This document shows, one piece after another, positions 61,101 to 64,000 of a stretch of 64,000 nt of DNA. The number at the start of each line of letters is the position of its first letter. The stretch's first letter is position 1. Source of the stretch: Symbiodinium kawagutii (taxonomy: Eukaryota; Sar; Dinophyceae; Suessiales; Symbiodiniaceae). The notes under the pieces are model-generated. The model had not been told where the DNA came from. It ran no database searches and saw nothing but the letters and a program-made list of their open reading frames with translations. The DNA is taken from NCBI GenBank assembly GCA_009767595.1, contig VSDK01007059.1, positions 246,544 through 310,543 of the forward strand, given 5' to 3'. The position numbers and the translations under genes are program-made.

Positions 61101-62542
61101 ACAGGGAGGCTGCGTACTTTGGATAGATAGCAATTTTCAAACACAGAATTTATCAGAAATTCATTCCACCATTGAATGCAATTGAATACAATTTGTTACA
61201 AGTGACGTCGTTGATTCCAGAATTGTTGATTTGGATGTACTTGACCTGCAGTGTCAATTCTACGCGTTTTAGTTTGCACATGGGCCGTCAGCCAACCGTT
61301 ATCAACCCGTTCACAGGATGTTACAGTGGCATTGGGCCTGTGTCCGTCATATGGAAAGGCACGATATCGACGTGGAATCCTCTACATGGAGTTGGACGCC
61401 TGGCTTGAAGACATTGAGCACAATCTGTGCTGATACAATGCACCCGTTGATGATTTTGTATTGATGGGAACCATCTCAAATCTTAGAAGCATATTATGAT
61501 CATTATGTAACATAGGTTTTTCAAACGGTTCCAATATATTTTAAACTTTAATGTCTTTACAGATTTGACATTTTTCCATATTTTTCTACCCAGGAGCGCT
61601 ATGCTGAAGCGGCACGAGATTTTGAATTCGTTTTTCGAGAAACACCTGGTTTTGATGGTTTGGCGGCTTGGCGAGCCCGGGCACTACGTTGGGCTGCTCG
61701 ACCGCCGCAACGGAATTTCTATGCTATTCTGGGCATTGATTTCCAAGCTACTGCTGCTGACATCAAGAAGGCATACAGAAGGATGGCATTGAAATGGCAT
61801 CCGGATAAGACGCCTGGTGGAAACAGAACATGTTTTGACCTTGCATGGCACAGTCCGAATATGTCAAAACCGTCTTCATGTGACCGCCAGAAATTCCAAT
61901 TAGGTTCAATGCCGAGCAGAGAATTCGAAGTTTGTCACTTAACTTGACACATCTTAAATTGACACATCTTGACACTGACTAAGTCATAGGAATGTCAATC
62001 GAGCCGAAGAAGCAGCTCAAAAGTTCAAGGAAGTGCAGGAGGCGTTTGAAGTTTTGTCAGACCCGTTACGTCGTCAAGAACTTGATGGAATTGAGGACTG
62101 CATTCGGTGCTGCAATGCTTGTTTGTGGTATCACGAACTGTTGGCAAGTTATGACTCTAGGTGATCGTTGTAAAATGCTAGTGTTCATTAGTGACTTTGC
62201 GTTCCCTTTGGGTTGCGTGCGCACTGGTGATTGCACATGAAGCTCCAGTGCACGACAGTATGGATTGGGATTGTGGGGGTACTGTCAGCCCAAGAGACGC
62301 GCTCACTTGGACGCCGTACAACAGCAAGGACAAGATGGTATAGATAATGGAAACTTTGAATGGCGATGTACGGCATATCAACAATGCATCTTGAACCTAA
62401 AGTGCAGCAGCACTCCACAAGACTACTGATGTTGTACAACTCCCTTGTGTGGCCATTTGCTTGGCCTGGTGACGGTGCTGTGCTGATCTTGCCTCAGGCC
62501 GCCAGAGGATACAGCGGCTCTGCTTTTCATCCTGGATGGTGA
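58151..62542 (+). CDS. Second TPR plus J-domain co-chaperone (5' end not resolved)
   Basis: Exons recognised: 58151-58346, about 59413-59485, 59596 to about 59735, about 60537-60627, 61019-61098, 61327-61415, 61594-61811, 61990-62099, 62243-62337, 62498-62542. TPR helices appear as [60 protein letters not shown] and [18 protein letters not shown]. The J-domain follows ([20 protein letters not shown], then [20 protein letters not shown] and [18 protein letters not shown]), with an intact HPD. Donors after 59485, 61098, 61811 and 62099 are GC, after 61415 GA, after 60627 and 62337 GT. The layout parallels the gene at 36736-40200, but an intron interrupts this J-domain and not that one. The last two exons (ending FHPGW, TGA 62540-62542) are in phase but weakly supported; without them the frame stops at 62164. 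Missing pieces lie between 58346 and 59413 and before 58151. Confidence 0.82.
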
Positions 62543-64000
62543 CCAATGGTGACCAGGGTTTTTACCATTTCACCATGTTGCTCGCAGCCGTGAACAAGAC
62601 CCCAGCGCACCATGCACTCGTACTGAAGTGCGACCAAAGAGACGTTTGCAGAGTGGAGGGCGGAGCGATGCTGCCATGAACAGTCACGGCCAAGCATGCT
62701 GATGTCAGAAAGAGGTGGAAGCAACAGCAGCTGATGTCTCGCAGCCGTCGCGGAATATGCCACAAAAAAGATGCATGTAAGCACTCCCCAGGCTGCAACA
62801 TGATTGGTCAGTCCTGTACATGGCCCACAGTTCCAGTTGTTTGTAGAGGAGTCCCCAAAGAGTTTGTCACACGTTTGTGAAACTTGGTGATCTCTTTATT
62901 TGAAGTTTGGGTGACCATGCAAGACACTCCTTTGACATCCTTTGACTTTGAGAAGGAAACAGGACACTCGTTGACACTCCTTTGTTCATTCATGTGCTTT
63001 GGAAGCGTGGCAAACTGCAGCAATTCGGGCCGTGCATCGCCACTTTCTGAGGTCATGTGCGGAGGTTTAGCCACGATAGCGGTGCTGGGTTCGTTCGTGG
63101 ATGCTGCACCTGAGCGAGAAGACAGGGATCCTATGCTGTAGCCCTGGGAAACACTTGCAGGCTTAATCAGACTTATAGTAACTTAGCATCTTCCATGATA
63201 GTATACAATACAACATGATATTTACGATTAAGTTGATATATATTTTTTTTGGGGGGGGGAATCACTTAGATAATCTTATAGTAAAATGGTAGTATACACA
63301 TGGATAGGCTCCCCAACTTGTTTCTACTGTGGCGGCTCCGCATTCATTTAACACATCCCAGCACAATTACGTTGACATGATATTTTCTTCTGGGTCCTTG
63401 GCCCGTTTTTTCTTTTTGCTGACGTGTCCTGGCATTGTTTGATTGCTTACGTTTTCCACTAGCCGCGACCTTTGCCAAGGCATTGCTGCTGTGGTGCATC
63501 GGACAGTTGAGAATCTTGGCAGGTTGAACACTTGTGCAGCAGATGTTTGTGGTAGGTTGTGGTGCCGAGGGATGGTGCTCCTGGTAACATTCTTTCTGGG
63601 CAAAACGATCGTTGCTGTTTTCTTTCTTCATCCAAATGAGTCATTGCAAAGGGGCTCAAGCGAAAGTCCGCAGTTGAAGATGATGTTTCACGAGGAAAAT
63701 CAAATAAATGAATATAGTATACAGTATCCTACGATATAGTTAGTTTTCTACAGGTCGCGGCTTTGCAATTCAAGAGCCTGCTGAACACTGACCGGCTTTT
63801 TTTGACGTTTGCTTCCGAGCAAAAGTGGCAGAGCATGCGCCAATGTTTACACAGATGCGAAACCTCCAAGTCGTAGTTTCAACATGTTTGTCGGGGCCAA
63901 AAATGCACCGAGGATTTCCGCTCTTTTTGATCCTTCACTTGGCTTATTCCGTGGTATTTGCGAAGCTGGTCATGCCAATCTTTACCATCCACGTCCCTCG
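62543..64000. other. No gene firmly recognised
   Basis: A plus frame at about 63000-63141 (residues such as RASPLSEVMCGGLATIAVLG) looks mildly coding but has no family motif or clear splice sites. The rest shows only short frames. Confidence 0.4.

Noticed and set aside
1..64000. tRNA, rRNA, CRISPR arrays, insertion sequences and phage genes
   Set aside because: None was recognised. The repeats seen are microsatellites or short tandem arrays without the spacer or palindrome structure of CRISPR, and no reverse transcriptase or transposase motif was found.

Overview
This window looks like a nuclear scaffold from a dinoflagellate, most probably of the Symbiodinium type. Genes are cut into many short exons. 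The exon joins that keep the protein in frame very often need GC or GA at the 5' end of the intron instead of GT, while the 3' end is AG and is usually followed by G. A 12-base match to the end of the dinoflagellate spliced leader lies just upstream of one start codon. Bacterial signals (Shine-Dalgarno sites, operons, rho-independent terminators) are absent, and intergenic DNA is rich in microsatellites. No rRNA, tRNA, CRISPR array or intact transposon was recognised.

Layout. 0-12.9 kb is sparse: the 3' end of a gene with 48-base repeats (2-190), a long GTT microsatellite containing a 10-base assembly gap (about 2.8-3.26 kb), and isolated exon-like segments (5278-5497, 9239-9392, 10294-10404). 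12.9-17.5 kb holds a two-membrane-segment protein (12912-14597) and a zinc-ribbon protein (16516-17460). 19.1-23.8 kb is a nearly complete regulatory subunit of cAMP-dependent protein kinase. 25.0-29.3 kb is a protein with TPR-like helices and a SET domain. 31.6-35.7 kb is an unrecognised protein of about 261 residues. 36.7-40.2 kb is a complete TPR plus J-domain co-chaperone of about 585 residues. 40.2-46.9 kb is mostly non-coding, with two doubtful minus-strand coding segments. 46.9-50.7 kb is a small TPR protein, 50.8-56.7 kb a secreted or vacuolar pepsin-like aspartic protease, and 58.1-62.5 kb a second TPR plus J-domain protein.

All nine well-supported genes run on the + strand, which fits the unidirectional gene clusters known from dinoflagellates. 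They share no obvious pathway. However, four encode TPR or TPR-like proteins and two of these are HSP70-type J-domain co-chaperones, so a chaperone and protein-quality theme runs through 25-62 kb. The kinase subunit adds cAMP signalling.

Exon joins were worked out by eye from reading frame, family motifs and splice phase. Where the total length is a multiple of three with every join in phase (12912-14597, 31601-35677, 36736-40200), the model is internally consistent. No transcript evidence was available.
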